The notes: generated from the letters alone by a model not told the origin. Counted from the first letter of the stretch, positions 1 through 10,728 are shown. The stretch is 64,000 nt of DNA from Anodontia alba (GCA_964016985.1 OZ024829.1:71343267-71407266), one strand, 5' to 3'. Numbers and translations: made by a program.

Positions 1-124
1 ATTGGTCCGGTCGAGCTCAAAAGGCTGAGGTTCACGGCCGCAGACCTCACCTCAGACCAAAGCTCTGTGGTCCTCGGCGCATTTGAACTTCTCCGGCAGT
101 GATGATGCCAGACCTTAAAGCACG

Positions 125-745
125 ATGGGACTTTACCCACCACTTGAGACAACTGGAGACAATCACCGACTTCGGCACGTGGCCAAGGTCAGATCCCCCC
201 TCGAAAAAGAACGGGACTTCAGAGCCTCGCTGTACAAGAAATACCGGCGCGGGGCCAACGTCGCAGACAGACTTGACACCGCGCTCACAGCGGCTAGGGT
301 AGGGTTGGCTGCTTCTGGCATTGGACTCTTGTCAACGATCATTGCGGTGCCTGTTGCCGTTGACTTACAGGCCGGAGCGATTGTGTGTGGGTTGCTGGGA
401 GCCGGCGGAAAATTCATTGGTCGGAGGCTTGGGGTCAAAGCTAGGAAACATGACCAGATCTGTGTCCTGGCCATCTCAAAGCTAAACTCAATTGCCGACA
501 GGATCTCGGCCGCGCTGACCGACGATAAGATCTCCGAGGAGGAGTTTCGCCTGGTTCTCTCTGAGGTCGACAAGTACAACCAAATGAAGGCTGAGGTTCG
601 CGGGCGTCAGAAAGATGGTGGGGGTCTGTCCGAGAATGAAAAAAAGCAGCTTATGAACCTCATGAGAGATGAGGCGATGCTAACGGCCCATACCAAGCTC
701 TTGGAAGAGCTCAGAACTGCTGGAAATAGTGGCACCTCTCAATAA
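125..745 (+). CDS. GC-rich 206-aa hypothetical protein with a central hydrophobic segment
   Basis: Open frame of 206 codons, clearly more GC-rich than everything around it. Residues ~59-98 are hydrophobic and Gly/Ala-rich (LAASGIGLLSTIIAVPVAV is visible), which could be one or two membrane passages or a hairpin. Residues ~105-170 are a charged, probably helical segment (KLNSIADRISAALTDDKISE, then EVDKYNQMK), and the tail is also charged. I recall similar multi-copy predicted proteins in cnidarians and molluscs but cannot assign a domain. Upstream, another frame is open from base 1 to the stop at 109-111, so the ATG at 125 may not be the true start and a frameshift or an upstream part outside the window is possible. 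An AATAAA overlaps the stop codon and a 20-A run begins 85 bases later, as in a retroposed cDNA. Function unknown. Confidence 0.5.
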   Translation: MGLYPPLETTGDNHRLRHVAKVRSPLEKERDFRASLYKKYRRGANVADRLDTALTAARVGLAASGIGLLSTIIAVPVAVDLQAGAIVCGLLGAGGKFIGRRLGVKARKHDQICVLAISKLNSIADRISAALTDDKISEEEFRLVLSEVDKYNQMKAEVRGRQKDGGGLSENEKKQLMNLMRDEAMLTAHTKLLEELRTAGNSGTSQ

Positions 746-829
746 ATATATCTTGTTCGCGGGCTTAAAAAAGAGCGTAGGCTGGTTAGGACCGAATGAG
801 CAGCAGACGAGTTTATTAAGTGGAAGAAT

Positions 830-849
830 AAAAAAAAAAAAAAAAAAAA
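830..849 (+). other. Poly(A) run ending the ORF-containing segment
   Basis: Twenty consecutive A, preceded by AATA, separate the GC-rich ORF segment from the 145-bp satellite that starts at 850. The position, ~85 bases past a stop codon and abutting a repeat phase, fits the 3' end of a retroposed transcript or poly(A)-tailed retroelement inserted into the array. The 5' junction and any target duplication lie outside the window. Confidence 0.6.
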
Positions 850-1972
850 GTTCGCTTCTTCTCCTTAACTGAAAGGCCAATTGACTCCAAACTTGCTAGG
901 AAGCATCAGGGTGACTTGTAGATTAAAAATAGCTAATATCGTGCCAATCGGAAAGCCAAGATAGCCGCCATCTTGAAAATCTATTTTTCGCTTCTTCTCC
1001 TGAACCGAAAGGCCAATTGACTCCAAAGTTGCTAGGAAGCATCAGGGTGACTTGTAGATCAAAAATAGCTAAAATCATGCCGATCAGAAATCCAAGCTGG
1101 CCGCCTTGGCAGCCATCTTGAAAATCTATTTTTTGCTTCTTCTCCTAAACCCAAAAACCAATTGACTCCAAACATGCTAGGAAGTATCAGGGTGACTTAT
1201 AGATCAAAAATAGCTAAAATCATTCCAATTGGAAATCCAAGATGGCCGCCATGACAGCCATCTTGAAAATCTATATTTTGCTTCTTCTCCTGAACTGAAA
1301 GGCCAATTGACTCCAAACTTGCTAGGAAGCATCGGGGTGACTTGTAGATCAAAAATAACTAAAATTGTTCTGATTGAAAATCCAAGATGGCCGCTATGGA
1401 GGCCATCTTGAAAACCAATTTTTCGCTTCTTCTCCTGAACTGAAAGGCTTATTGACTTTAAACTAGGTAGGAAGCATCTGGGTGACTCGTAGATCAAAAA
1501 TAGCTAAAATCGTGCTAATCGGAAATCCAAGATAGCTGCCATGGCGGCCATCTTGAAAATCAATTTTTTGCTTCTTCTTCTGAACTGAAAGGCCATTTGA
1601 CTCGAAACTTGGCAGGAAGCATTGGGATGACTTGTAGATCTAAAATAGCTAAAATCGTCCCGATCCAAAATCAAAGATGGTTGCCTTGATGGCCATCTTG
1701 AAAATCTATTTTTTGCTTCTTCTCCTAAACTGAAAAAGCCAATTGACTTTAAACTTGGTAGGAAGCATCGGGTTGACTTATGGGTCAAAAATAGCTAAAA
1801 TCTTTCTGATTGGAAATCCAAGATGCCTGCCATGGCAGCCATCTTGAAAATCTATTATTTCCTTCTTCTCCTGAATCGAAAGGCTTATTGACTTTAAACT
1901 GGTAGGAAGCATCTTGTAGATCAAAAATAGCTAAAATAGTCCCTATTGGAAATCCAAGATGGCCGCCATCTT
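850..1972 (+). repeat. 145-bp satellite array (family A core repeat)
   Basis: About 7.7 diverged copies of a ~145-bp unit. Each has a CTTCTTCTCCTGAAC box, a CCAATTGACTCCAAACTTG box, GGTGACTTGTAGATCAAAAA and a palindromic GATGGCCGCCATGGCGGCCATC core. Short frames on both strands are repeat shadows. The same unit fills the family-A elements at 4461, 28120 and 35725. Confidence 0.9.
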
Positions 1973-2249
1973 TTTTATATATACTTACATAAGGAAAACC
2001 TTTAAAAATCTTTTTGTCTGAAACCAGAAGGCCGTGGCCTTTGATATTTGGTTACATAGCTTCATCTAGTTCACAATATTCAACAATATTCAACAATAAG
2101 GCTCCATGCGATCATGCTTCTGTCCAGCACCCCCCAGCCTGTCATCCGAAAACATTCATTTTCAACAAATTTTCAACAAATTTTAAACAAACATAGTCCT
2201 ATGAAGAGAAATCATAGTCTTTTAGAATATACCTCTGGGCCCTCTTGTT
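1973..2249 (+). mobile_element. 3' part of a family-A Helentron-like element
   Basis: After the 145-bp array comes one partial unit of another repeat type (AAAACCTTTAAAAATCTT, as near 63190), then a diverged stretch and GGGCCCTCTTGT at 2238-2249. That matches the 3' terminal motif of the other family-A copies. The 5' end would lie left of the window or be disrupted by the poly(A) insertion. Confidence 0.45.
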
Positions 2250-2439
2250 TCCACATTGTGAACTTAGTCATTTTTCACCCTCAATATATAGACAATGGGT
2301 ACCTCTTGTGAGCGCAACTCCTCTTACAGTTTTATACTTATCATATTGAAACATTGCATATGGTCTTTAGCTCACCTGAGCTATGCTCAGGATGAGCTAT
2401 TGTGATCACTTTTCATCCGTTGTCTGTGTGTCTGTCCGT

Positions 2440-2913
2440 CCGTTAACATTTTCAAATGACCTCCTCTGAAGCCGCTGAGCCAATTTTGCTCAAATTTCAT
2501 ATGGAGCCTCCTTAGGGTGGGGGAACGAAAGATTGCTAAAATGGTCGCGGTCTGTTGACCAAGATAGCTGCCATGCCCATATATGGTAAAAACCTTTAAA
2601 AATCTTCTCCAGAACCGAGGATGCCTTAGGGCTGAATCTTTGCACAAGTCATCGGGGACGGGAGATCTACCAAAGTTGCTAAAAAAATTATCGTACGTTG
2701 ACGTTTGACCTTTTTACGGCAAGGTCAAGTTCGCTTCCCTATACATTTGTATGAGCCCCATACATTTGAATGGGAAGATTGTTGAGAATTTCAAACGACT
2801 TCTCCTCTGAAGCCTCTGAGCCAATTTTGCTCAAATTTCATATGAAGCCGCCTTAGGGTGGGGAAACAAAAGATTGCTAAAATTGTCATGGTCCGTTGAC
2901 CAAGATGGCCACC
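2440..2913 (+). repeat. ~310-bp satellite unit, first block
   Basis: Units contain GACTTCTCCTCTGAAGCC, CCAATTTTGCTCAAATTTCA, CCAAGATGGCCGCCATGCCC and a TTGACCTTTTTACGGCAAGG box. The type recurs at 7131-7444, 8950-9310 and 54290-56620. The block stops abruptly after AAGATGGCCACC at 2913 and resumes in another phase at 7131. Confidence 0.8.
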
Positions 2914-3981
2914 TATGTTTCTCAACTCAACTGCTTTGACTGACTCGGGGTAATACATGTCTGTACTGAAGACTACATCTGAGTTCTTGCTACCATGTCC
3001 GGCATCTTGGGACATGTCTGTTCAAACTTTCTTGGCATTTCCCACAAATAAAATAAATTCTAGATTGAGTTCTTCATGGACTATACTCCAATACCAGTAC
3101 CATACCATACAGTCTAGCAAAGGCCTGTCATTTTCTGAGCAAAACAGACAAATCTAAGGGCTTCGGTTATCTCATCAAAGATGTTGGGAATTCGCCATTG
3201 CCTTCATTGGAAACAGGCTAAAGAACCACTATACTCGAAATTCGCAGTAGTCCCGGGTTGGCCGCAGTCGACCAGGGCAGAAAGTTTACATTTTTTGTTT
3301 ACCGGGATCTTATTAATGAATAAGTTCTATACAAGTATTTATTTTCACGATATTATTTTCATTTAGAATTATCACTCAAATAATTTTGTCCATTCTGGCT
3401 CATTTGGAGCCAATCCAAAATCTAAAAATAGCTGAGTACCAGGCAATTTCAGGCAAGCCATTGGAAATATATGTGTCCGAAATGTGTTCACACACAAAAT
3501 TTTGCTCTATTAAAGTCAATAATTAATATTTTATGGTATCAAACATTGCAGAATACAAATAAGAGAAGAAATAGAATGTTTGACATATTTCTGCTTATTG
3601 TTAGCGAAGTTATACGCACTTTTGTCACTGTACGCCAACTTTCAGTAGTCATGGGCGCTATACCAGTATAGTCAGGTGTCTAAATATGTAATTTGTACCC
3701 AATCTTCAAGAAGTGACTGGGCCCAGTCGATGAGAGCACGAAATGGTTTTAAGCATTACTTCCATTTAGAAAGCACATTCCATCTCTCAATTTCAAGTTC
3801 TTATGTGACTGGTATTAAAAATAATGAACATAACACATTCTGAAACAATATAATGCAGAAGCCTGAAGAAGCCTGTATGAATATTCTTTCATTGCAAGAG
3901 TCACATGCTATGTACTTTCTTGATGGCTCTAATCCAGATGGCAGTACATCCAACAGTTCTGTTTGGTATTTAAATTTGCCT
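2914..3981. other. AT-rich stretch without recognisable gene
   Basis: About 1 kb of non-repetitive sequence between the broken satellite and a SINE. The only frames are under 70 codons and show no domain. It lies inside the segment that interrupts the composite element and may be host DNA or an old decayed insertion. Nothing further can be supported. Confidence 0.5.
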
Positions 3982-4279
3982 CTTTTGTGTTGAGGTTTTA
4001 TGGCCCAGTCAACCCAATGGGGTCATGTTGAGCGCGGTCAGTTTACCTAACCACACGTTTACTGGGCAGGCTTAGTCCTCTAAGCGTTTAACTAGTATTG
4101 TGCACATTCTTTCGCCAGAAACTGACAACTGCCCTTCTTGAATCAGCGGAAGGGAGAGAATGATCGTAGAAAATATTTCATGATCAGTCTCCACGAAAGA
4201 ATGTTGCCGACCTCGGCGGGGGTTGAACCCGCGACCTCCTGGTCTCCAGTCGGACAGTGCATCCAACTGAGCCAACGGC
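3982..4279 (-). mobile_element. tRNA-derived SINE with 12-bp target duplication
   Basis: Read on the minus strand it starts with a tRNA-like head: box A-like TGGCTCAGTTGGA and box B-like GGTTCAACCC with its CCCGCC partner. An unrelated body follows, then a tail with GGTTGACTGGGCC and CCTCAACACAAAA. Identical 12-bp copies of TTAAATTTGCCT flank it at 3970-3981 and 4280-4291, so both ends are defined. It is the cleanest copy of this family here; others are at 32545-32860 and, truncated, at 62688-62872. Confidence 0.88.
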
Positions 4280-4599
4280 TTAAATTTGCCTGTCAATGAA
4301 TCTTATGTTAACTGACAGCATTTATACGGCTTGTTCGTGTGTATATCAACAGAGTAAATGATAACACGTTCAAAGCATCAATGGAATGGACAATAATAAC
4401 ACCGATACCCAGACAGTGGAGTGGTGAAATACATAAACAACATAATTTGCTTGGCATTATTAGCTCACCTGAGCACGAAGTGCTCATAGTGAGCTATTGT
4501 GGTCAGACAATGTCCGTCGTGCGTCGTGCATCGTCCATCGTGCGTCGTGCGGCGTCAACAATTGATTTAAAAGTCTACTCCTCCTACACCCGTGGGCCA

Positions 4600-6610
4600 A
4601 TTGACTTGATACTTGGTAGGAAGCATCGGGGTGACCTGTAGATCAAAAATAGCTAAAATTGTTCCGATCGGACATCCAAGATAGCCGCCATGGCCGCCAT
4701 CTTGAAAATCTATTTTTCGCTTCTTCTCCTGAACCTAAAGGCCAATTGACTCCAAACTTGATAGGAAGCATCGGGGTGACTTGAAGATCAAAAATAGCTA
4801 AAATCGTGCTGATTGGAAATCCAAGATGGCTGCCATGGCTGCAATCTTGAAAATCTATTTTTCGCTTCTTCTCCTGAACTGTAGGCCAGTTGACTCCAAA
4901 CTTGTTAGAAGTATCAGGGTGACTTGTAGATCAAAAATAGCTAAAATTGTGCCGATCGGAAATCCAAGATGGCCACCTATCATCATCATCATAATCTGAT
5001 TTTTGATTAACGTGCAGGTATAGGGGCAACATCCACATCAGTGGGCCCCCTTCCAGATAGCTGGTTTGCTGCACGCATGGCAGATCTCACACCAGATCTC
5101 CAGGTACGTCTATCATGAGGGTTGATAGCCGAGAGCTTCCACTCTCTGCAATCCCTCTCTGTCAGCTGCTTCCATGTCATTTTGGGCCTCCCAGGCCCAT
5201 GCTTCCAGGCCGCCATCTTGAAAATCTATTTTTCGCTTCTTCTGAACCAAAAGGCCAATTGAGTCCAAACTTGCTAGGAAGCATCAGGATGACTTGTAGA
5301 TCAAAAATAGCTAAAATCATGCCGATCGGAAATCCAAGATGGCCGCCATGGCAGCCGTCTTGAAACTCTATTTTTCGCTTCTTCTCCTTAACCCAAAAGC
5401 CAGTTGACTCCAAACATGGTAGGAAGCATTGGGGTGACATAGATCAAAAATAGCTAAAATCGTTCTGATAGGAAATCCAAGATGGCCGCCATGGCAGCCA
5501 TCTTGAAACCCTAACCCCAAATGCCAATTGACTCGAAACTTGGTAAGAAGCATTGGGGTGACTTATAGATCAAAAATAGCTAAAATCGTTCCAGTCAGAA
5601 ATCCAAGATGGCCGCCATGGCCGGCATCTTGAAAATCTATTATTTGCTTCTTCTCCTGAACCAAAATGCCAATTGACTCCAAACTTTGTAGAAAGCATCA
5701 GGGTAACTTGTAGATCAAAAATAGCTAAAATCATGCTGATCGGAAATCCAAGATGGCCCCCATGGTGGCCATCTTGAAAATCTTTTTTTCACTTCTCCTA
5801 AACCTAAAAGCCAATTGACTTGAAACTTGGTAGGAAGCATCGAGGTGACTTATAGATTAAAAATGGCCTAAATTGTTCCGATTGGAAATCCAACATGGCC
5901 GCCATGGCGGCCATCTTGAAAATCTATTTTTCACTTCTTCTCCTGAACCGAAAGGCTTATTGACTTTAAACTAGGTAGGAAGCATCAGGGTGACCTGTAG
6001 ATCAAAAATAGCTAAAATGATCCCTATCAGAAATCCATGATGGCTGCTATGACAGCGATCTTGAAAATCTATTTTTCGCTTCTTCTCCTGAACTGAACGG
6101 CCGTTTGACTTGAAACTTAGTAGGAAGCATTGGGGTGATTTAAATAGCTTAAATTGTTTGGATCGGAAATCCAAGATGGCTGTCATGGCGGCCATCTTGA
6201 AACTTTTTTTTTCGCTTATTTTCCTGAACCAAAGGGCCAGTTGATTTGAAAATTCGTAGGAAGCATCAGGATGACTTGTTGATATAAAAATAGCTAAAAT
6301 CGTTCCGATCGGAAATCCAAGATGGCAGCCATCTTGAGAATCTATTTTACCCTTCTTCTTCTGAACTGAAAGGCCAATTGACTCGAAACTTGGTTGGAAG
6401 CATCAGGGTGACTTGTAGATCAGAAATAGCTCAAATCGTTGTGATAGGAAATCCCAAATTGCAGCTATAGCGGCCATCTTGAAAATCTGTTTTGAACTTT
6501 TTCTCCTGAACCGAAAGGGCAATTGACTCAAAGTTCATTGGAAGTATCGAGGTGACTTGTAGATCAACAGTAGCTAAAATCATTCTGATTGGAAATCCAA
6601 GATGGCTACC
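4600..6610 (+). repeat. 145-bp satellite array
   Basis: Same unit as 850-1972, in about 13 copies including truncated ones. Copies differ by point changes and small deletions; some lack half of the GCCGCCATGGC palindrome. Interrupted at 4978-5208. Confidence 0.9.
4978..5208 (-). pseudogene. 5'-truncated LINE 3' end (non-LTR retrotransposon)
   Basis: On the minus strand it encodes the last ~65 residues of a non-LTR retrotransposon polyprotein, with motifs GPGRPKMTWKQLTERD and WKLSAINPHDR, then GRGPTDVDVAPIPAR and a stop. A (GAT)n tail follows, seen as ATCATCATCATC at the left edge. The insert splits a 145-bp satellite unit. Only the 3' end is present, as is usual for target-primed insertion. 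A longer copy is at 43511-44079. LINE clade not assigned. Confidence 0.8.
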
Positions 6611-6920
6611 ATCTTGTTTATGTTTATTATATTTTTCTTGTCACTGTGCTGTTTACATGTATAAAATCATGATTCTTCAGAAACCACTTAGGCAATTGCC
6701 ACCAAATTTCACATTGATCCTACTGTTGAAATGTGATTGAGAGTTTGTTCAAATGATCACACTCCATTGACTGTCATGCCATATATAATATTCTTCTTCA
6801 AAATTAGGATGATCTTTTCATTAGTTGCGATGACAGGATTGGAACAATGTTGCATAACATCTGCATATCTGCAGTGGCTATGTCACTCAGGTGAGTGACC
6901 CGTGGCCCCTGGGCTCTTGT

Positions 6921-7130
6921 ATTGACATTAACGTTTGTCCACACGCACACGCACGTGTGCCTGCACACACACACACAGAGAAATCTATCATGTTTCGACA
7001 ATAAGACAATCATTCATCAACTCTTATGTCATTTCTCATCTGAGCCTTTGCTTGAATGCCAAAAGAGTTTCACGACAACACAATCAACAGAACATGTAAT
7101 TGAAAACCACCAAGTTTGTAAAACATTTTA
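6921..7130. other. Non-repetitive spacer with short CA/CG microsatellite
   Basis: Contains a CACACACGCACACGCACG-type run at about 6941-6980 and otherwise unremarkable AT-rich sequence before the satellite resumes at 7131. No gene seen. Confidence 0.5.
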
Positions 7131-7526
7131 AGACGACTTCTCCTCTGAAGCCAGTGAGCCAATTTTGCTCAGATTTCATATGGAACCTCCTTAGGTTGGG
7201 GGATTGCTAAAATGGTTGCGGTCTGTTGACCAAGATGGCCCCCATGCCCACATATGGTAAAAAGCTTTAAAAATCTTCTTCTCCAAAACCGAGAATGCCT
7301 TGGGGCTGAATCTTTGCCCAAATCACTGAGGATGTGAGGTCTACCAAAGTTGTTAAACTAATGGTTGTACATTGACATTTGACCTTTTTATGGCGAGATC
7401 AAGTTTGCTTCCCTATGCATTTTTATGGGCACCATATATTTGTACGAGGGTCCTGCAAAAGTTTTGTCACTGGGTTCGGATTACTTCAGTGCTACGTTTT
7501 ATCAATCATATTTTTATTACAAACCT

Positions 7527-8755
7527 TCAAAGTATTCCCCCTTTTACTGAAACACATTTTTGTAACCTTTTTACCCAGTCGCGAAAAGCAGATAAATAGT
7601 CTTCTTTTTGTATCTGTTGGAGACACTGATAAATAGCGCTGCCGAGAGAACTTCTAGATGTATACAGTAAAGCTCCAATATATCGCTGTCCTCGGGGTCC
7701 AGAGTCCGCTATTGCGATATAAACGGAGCGCGATATAAGTCCAGACATGTACAATGCATGTATAACGGCATGCATAACTCTCGCTCGGTTTGTCGCTGTG
7801 GTAGTTTGCTGAGACATCACGGATAAATGGCATTCAGTTATGCTGTCACCATATTTTCTAATTAAAATTGGATTAGAATTGCCCAGTGGCATAATTTACA
7901 ATGGTGCGCTATGTCTAACAAGTAATTTCAATCGAAACCAGCTGATAAACAATGTTTGAAAACAAGAAATCATCGGGTTGACAATTTAGGACGCCATTTT
8001 GGATACTCTGGTTCCCTGGAACAGTGAAGGGAAGTTACTAAAATTGCTTCAGTTGAGCTAAGATAATTTGAGTCGGCCAGTGACTGTATGACCAGATGGA
8101 CAAGGCACTTGAATGACTGGCCCACTTGAATTAAAGAAAATTGCGTACAACATCTTTTTCAAACTTATGGTTCTCTTGGCAATACATGGGCGTTTTTGAT
8201 CTTTTCGCTTTCATTGCTTATTATCAGCCCTTCTTTGTGGCTCAAACATGTGCACCCAGGTTTCATCACCTGTTAGCAAGTTAGAAATATCCTGACTATA
8301 CAGCCTTTGTATGTTTTCAAAAGTTCCCAGGCACATTTAAGGCGTTGTGTCTTTTGCTCCTCAGTGAGCAAATGAGGTACCCACCTAGCGCAAACCTTTC
8401 TCAGGTCCAAATGCTTTTTCAGAATTGTTTGCACACTGCCTTCTGATATGCCAGTACAACTAGCTATATCTTTGACAGACAATTGCGCATCCTGTTTGAC
8501 CACAATCTTTACAGCAGCAATGTTAGCCTTGGTAACAGAGGTTTTAGGCCTTCCAGGACGGGTATCATCTTCAACAGAAAATTTCCCAGCTTTGAAAGCT
8601 TTAACCCACCTAAAAACTGTACGCATTGAAATGGTCTGAGGTCCATATATACCACACAATTCATTAAATATCTGCTTTGAATCTATATTAAGCCTAATGC
8701 AGCATTTAATATAGCTACGAATTTCTGTCTTCTGGTCTATGTTCCAATGTAACAA
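7527..8755 (-). pseudogene. Mariner transposase remnant
   Basis: Residues 1-160 (8755-8273) carry the paired helix-turn-helix region (YGPQTISMRTVFRWVKAFK, DTRPGRPKTS, DIASCTGISEGSVQTILKK) and the WVPHLLTEEQ linker motif. After a frameshift, LLTGDETWVH with the first catalytic Asp is read near 8250-8275, then KRPCIAKRTISLKKMLYAIFF. The middle catalytic domain is lost or replaced around 7660-8050. The C-terminal LGSAIYQCLQQI...AFRDWVKRLQKCV is at 7527-7660. It belongs to the same subfamily as the element at 57257. Not functional. Confidence 0.85.
7665..7975 (+). mobile_element. Half of a pogo/Tigger-like element (one terminal repeat only)
   Basis: TACAGTAAAGCTCCAATATA followed by TCGCTGTCCTCGGGGTC resembles the terminal repeat of pogo/Tigger-type elements, with a TA at its border. 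No matching inverted end is seen before the mariner sequence resumes, so the right limit is approximate. The internal sequence has no transposase. Confidence 0.4.
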
Positions 8756-9309
8756 GTAAATTGGTCAGTGTATATGACTGCATCTATTTCAATTTGAAAT
8801 AACTTGGTCAGTTGGAAAGCAATTTACACGAAATAAAGGGTATCATTAGCTATTCGACACACCATTCAAGTGCAGTGAAGCATTTTAAAATATACCTGGG
8901 ATAAAACTAAGGAAGCCTATTAGTGACAGAACTTTTTGCACGACCCTTGTATGGGAAAAATGTTGAAAATTTCAAATGACCTCCTCTAAAGCCTCTAGGC
9001 CAATGTTGCTCAAATTTCATGTGGAGGCTCCTTGGGGCAGGGGAACAAAAGATTGCTAAAATGGTCATAGTCCATTGACCAAGATGGCCGCCATGCCCAT
9101 GTATGGTAAAAACCTTTAAAAATCTTATTCTCCAGAACCAAATAAGCCCTGGGGACAAATCTACACACAAATCATCGGAGACAAGAGATCTACCAAAATT
9201 GCTAAAATGATGGTCCAATGTTGACGTTTGACCTTTTTATGGCAAGGTCAAATTTGATTCCCCATGCATTTGTATGGGCCCTATACATTTATATGGAAAA
9301 ATGTTGAGA

Positions 9310-10290
9310 ATTCATATTTTGGACATTTCTTCTATAATCCAGTTGAATTGAAACTTGATGCTGAGCATTAGGGTGCTTAGTAGACACAAATTAGCTAAAT
9401 GAGCCGATAGAAAATCCAAGATGGCCACTACAGCTGCCATTTTGTAAATCAATTTTCGACATCTCTTCCCAAACCTTTGGTTGCCTTGAGCCGAAATTTG
9501 CTCTGTAGCAACAGGATGACTTCTGGATCGAACTGAGCTAAAAGATCCAAGATGGCAGCAAATCTTTGGTTGCCTTGAGCTGAAACTTGCTCTGTAGCAA
9601 CAGGATGACTTCTGGATTGAACCGAGCTAAAAGATCCAAGATGGCAGCAATGGCTCCATTGAACAAGATGTCCGCCAGAGCTAAAAATAGAAAATCTTTA
9701 AACAACATCTCGTCCTTGGCCAATGGCCTGATTTCAAATTATTTGCACTGAAGTGTTCCTTCAATGGCCCTCTACCAAAATTGCTAAAATGGTTCTGCTT
9801 GGCTCAACAGAATGGCGGCCAGAGCTAAAAATTTAAAAACCTTTAAAAGACATCTCCTCTGCAGCCAGTATCCTGATTTCAAAGTAATTTCACAGAAGTG
9901 TTCCTCTTATGGCCCTTAACCAAAATTGCTAAAGAAGTTCTGCTCGGCTGAACAAAATGGCTGCCAGAGCTAAAAATAGAAAAAACACCTTTAAACGACA
10001 TCTTATCTTAAATGGCCAGTGGCCTGATTTCAAAATGATTTCATAGAAATGTTCCTCTTATCCCTCTTTACCAAAATTGCCAAAATGGTTCTGCTCTGCT
10101 GAACAAAATGGTCACCAGAGCTAAAGATAGAAAAACCTTGAAAGGACATGGCCGGATTTCAAAATAATTTCACATCAATGTTTCTCTTATGCCTCTTTGC
10201 CAGAATTGCTGAAATGGTTCTGCTCTGCTGAACAAGATGGTTGCCAGAGCTTAAAATAGAAAAAAAAAAACCTTTAAAGGACAGGATAAG
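9310..10290 (+). repeat. Diverged 145-bp-like units passing into a ~130-150-bp array
   Basis: 9310-9690 holds diverged relatives of the family-A unit (AAAATCCAAGATGGCC boxes, plus two near-identical TGACTTCTGGATCGAAC segments). From ~9690 a second type repeats about 4.5 times, with ACCAAAATTGCTAAAATGGT starting near 9774, 9918, 10069 and 10199. Confidence 0.8.
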
Positions 10291-10506
10291 TAGATGAACC
10301 AATTAACTTCTGAAAAAAATCTGAACCTTTTTTTTACTTATAGCCCTTTGAAAATTTCAGCATTTTAACCTTGTAAGCATGATATCTCAAAAACTGTTTA
10401 AGCCTTTGCCTTGAAACTTGACGGTCTTATATGGAATGATGAGTAAATGACCTGATTTACTTACAGCAGTTAACTCAGGTAAGCATTGTGGCCCATGGGC
10501 CTCTTG

Positions 10507-10613
10507 TTTCTTATTTCTCCATGAAAACAGATGTTGTGGGTACTGATTAGAAGTGCCTTTTGGATGCGCTTCTAATGAGTACCCACAACATGTTTTGATG
10601 GAGAAATAAGAAA
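10507..10613. repeat. 107-bp near-perfect palindrome
   Basis: Arms of ~47 bp: CTTATTTCTCCATGAAAACA... pairs with ...TGTTTTGATGGAGAAATAAG, through GTTGTGGGTACT and ATTAGAAG. The spacer is ~12 bp and there are a two-base bulge and single mismatches. It starts where the family-A 3' end (CTTGT) finishes. It may be a small foldback element or a palindromic insertion site. Confidence 0.85.
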
Positions 10614-10728
10614 AATATTACCTGGATACCCCTCTTATTGATCTTGAACAATGAATAAGTACCTGGAAGAGGGCTTAATTAAGAGTGCATATATTTTCTA
10701 CAAGTTGATTATTAATCGATGATCAGTT

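Larger units (their letters stand above)
4461..6920 (+). mobile_element. Family-A Helentron-like element with 145-bp array
   Basis: The left end TAGCTCACCTGAGCACGAAG is a double-stem hairpin (AGCTCACC and GAGCAC, loop GAA), followed by CGTCGTGCGTCGTGC repeats. The core is ~13 units of 145 bp (4600-6610). The 3' domain (6610-6880) contains CACTGTGCTGTTTACATG and TTCTTCAGAAACCACTTA. The end has the inverted CACTCAGGTGAGTG, the weakened hairpin GGCCCCTGGGCT and CTTGT. A 231-bp LINE tail interrupts the array. There is no coding capacity, as expected for a non-autonomous element. Confidence 0.8.
7445..8949 (-). mobile_element. Mariner-type DNA transposon, decayed
   Basis: Terminal inverted repeats: left CGAGGGTCCTGCAAAAGTTT, right end in reverse CAAGGGTCGTGCAAAAAGTT, both continuing to TGTCACT. 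TA flanks at 7443-7444 and 8950-8951 are the expected target duplication. It lies in the ~310-bp satellite, which reads on from TTTG-TA to TA-TGGG. The transposase gene runs leftward and is broken. A pogo-like fragment near 7665 probably inserted secondarily. Confidence 0.88.
2368..10507 (+). mobile_element. Composite family-A Helentron-like element
   Basis: The left end TAGCTCACCTGAGCTATGCT folds into a hairpin (CTGAGC/GCTCAG, loop TAT) and is followed by a CCGTC-rich stretch. The right end carries an inverted AACTCAGGTAAGC, then the hairpin GGCCCATGGGCC and TCTTGT. The interior is satellite: a ~310-bp type at 2440-2913, 7131-7444 and 8950-9310, then a ~130-150-bp type at 9690-10290. It is broken by a segment with another family-A element (2914-7130) and by a mariner (7445-8949). 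No protein of its own is seen. Pairing of the two ends as one element is inferred from repeat continuity. Confidence 0.6.

Noticed and set aside
2014..3671. Several forward frames of 60-66 codons
   Set aside because: No domain, no codon-use signal, no conserved relatives within the window; AT-rich chance frames.
4200..4280. Possible functional tRNA gene on the minus strand
   Set aside because: Box A and box B are present, but the segment continues into the SINE body, lacks a proper acceptor-stem closure and is flanked by SINE target duplications.
4072..4296. Reverse frame with DWRPGGRGFNPRRGRQHSF, resembling a bacterial-vector-like or conserved peptide
   Set aside because: It is the tRNA-like head of a SINE read through; the same peptide recurs at 32650-32856.
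6895..7013. Frames with HTHTHVCLHTHT on one strand and VCVCVCRHTCVCV on the other
   Set aside because: Translation of a CA/CG microsatellite.
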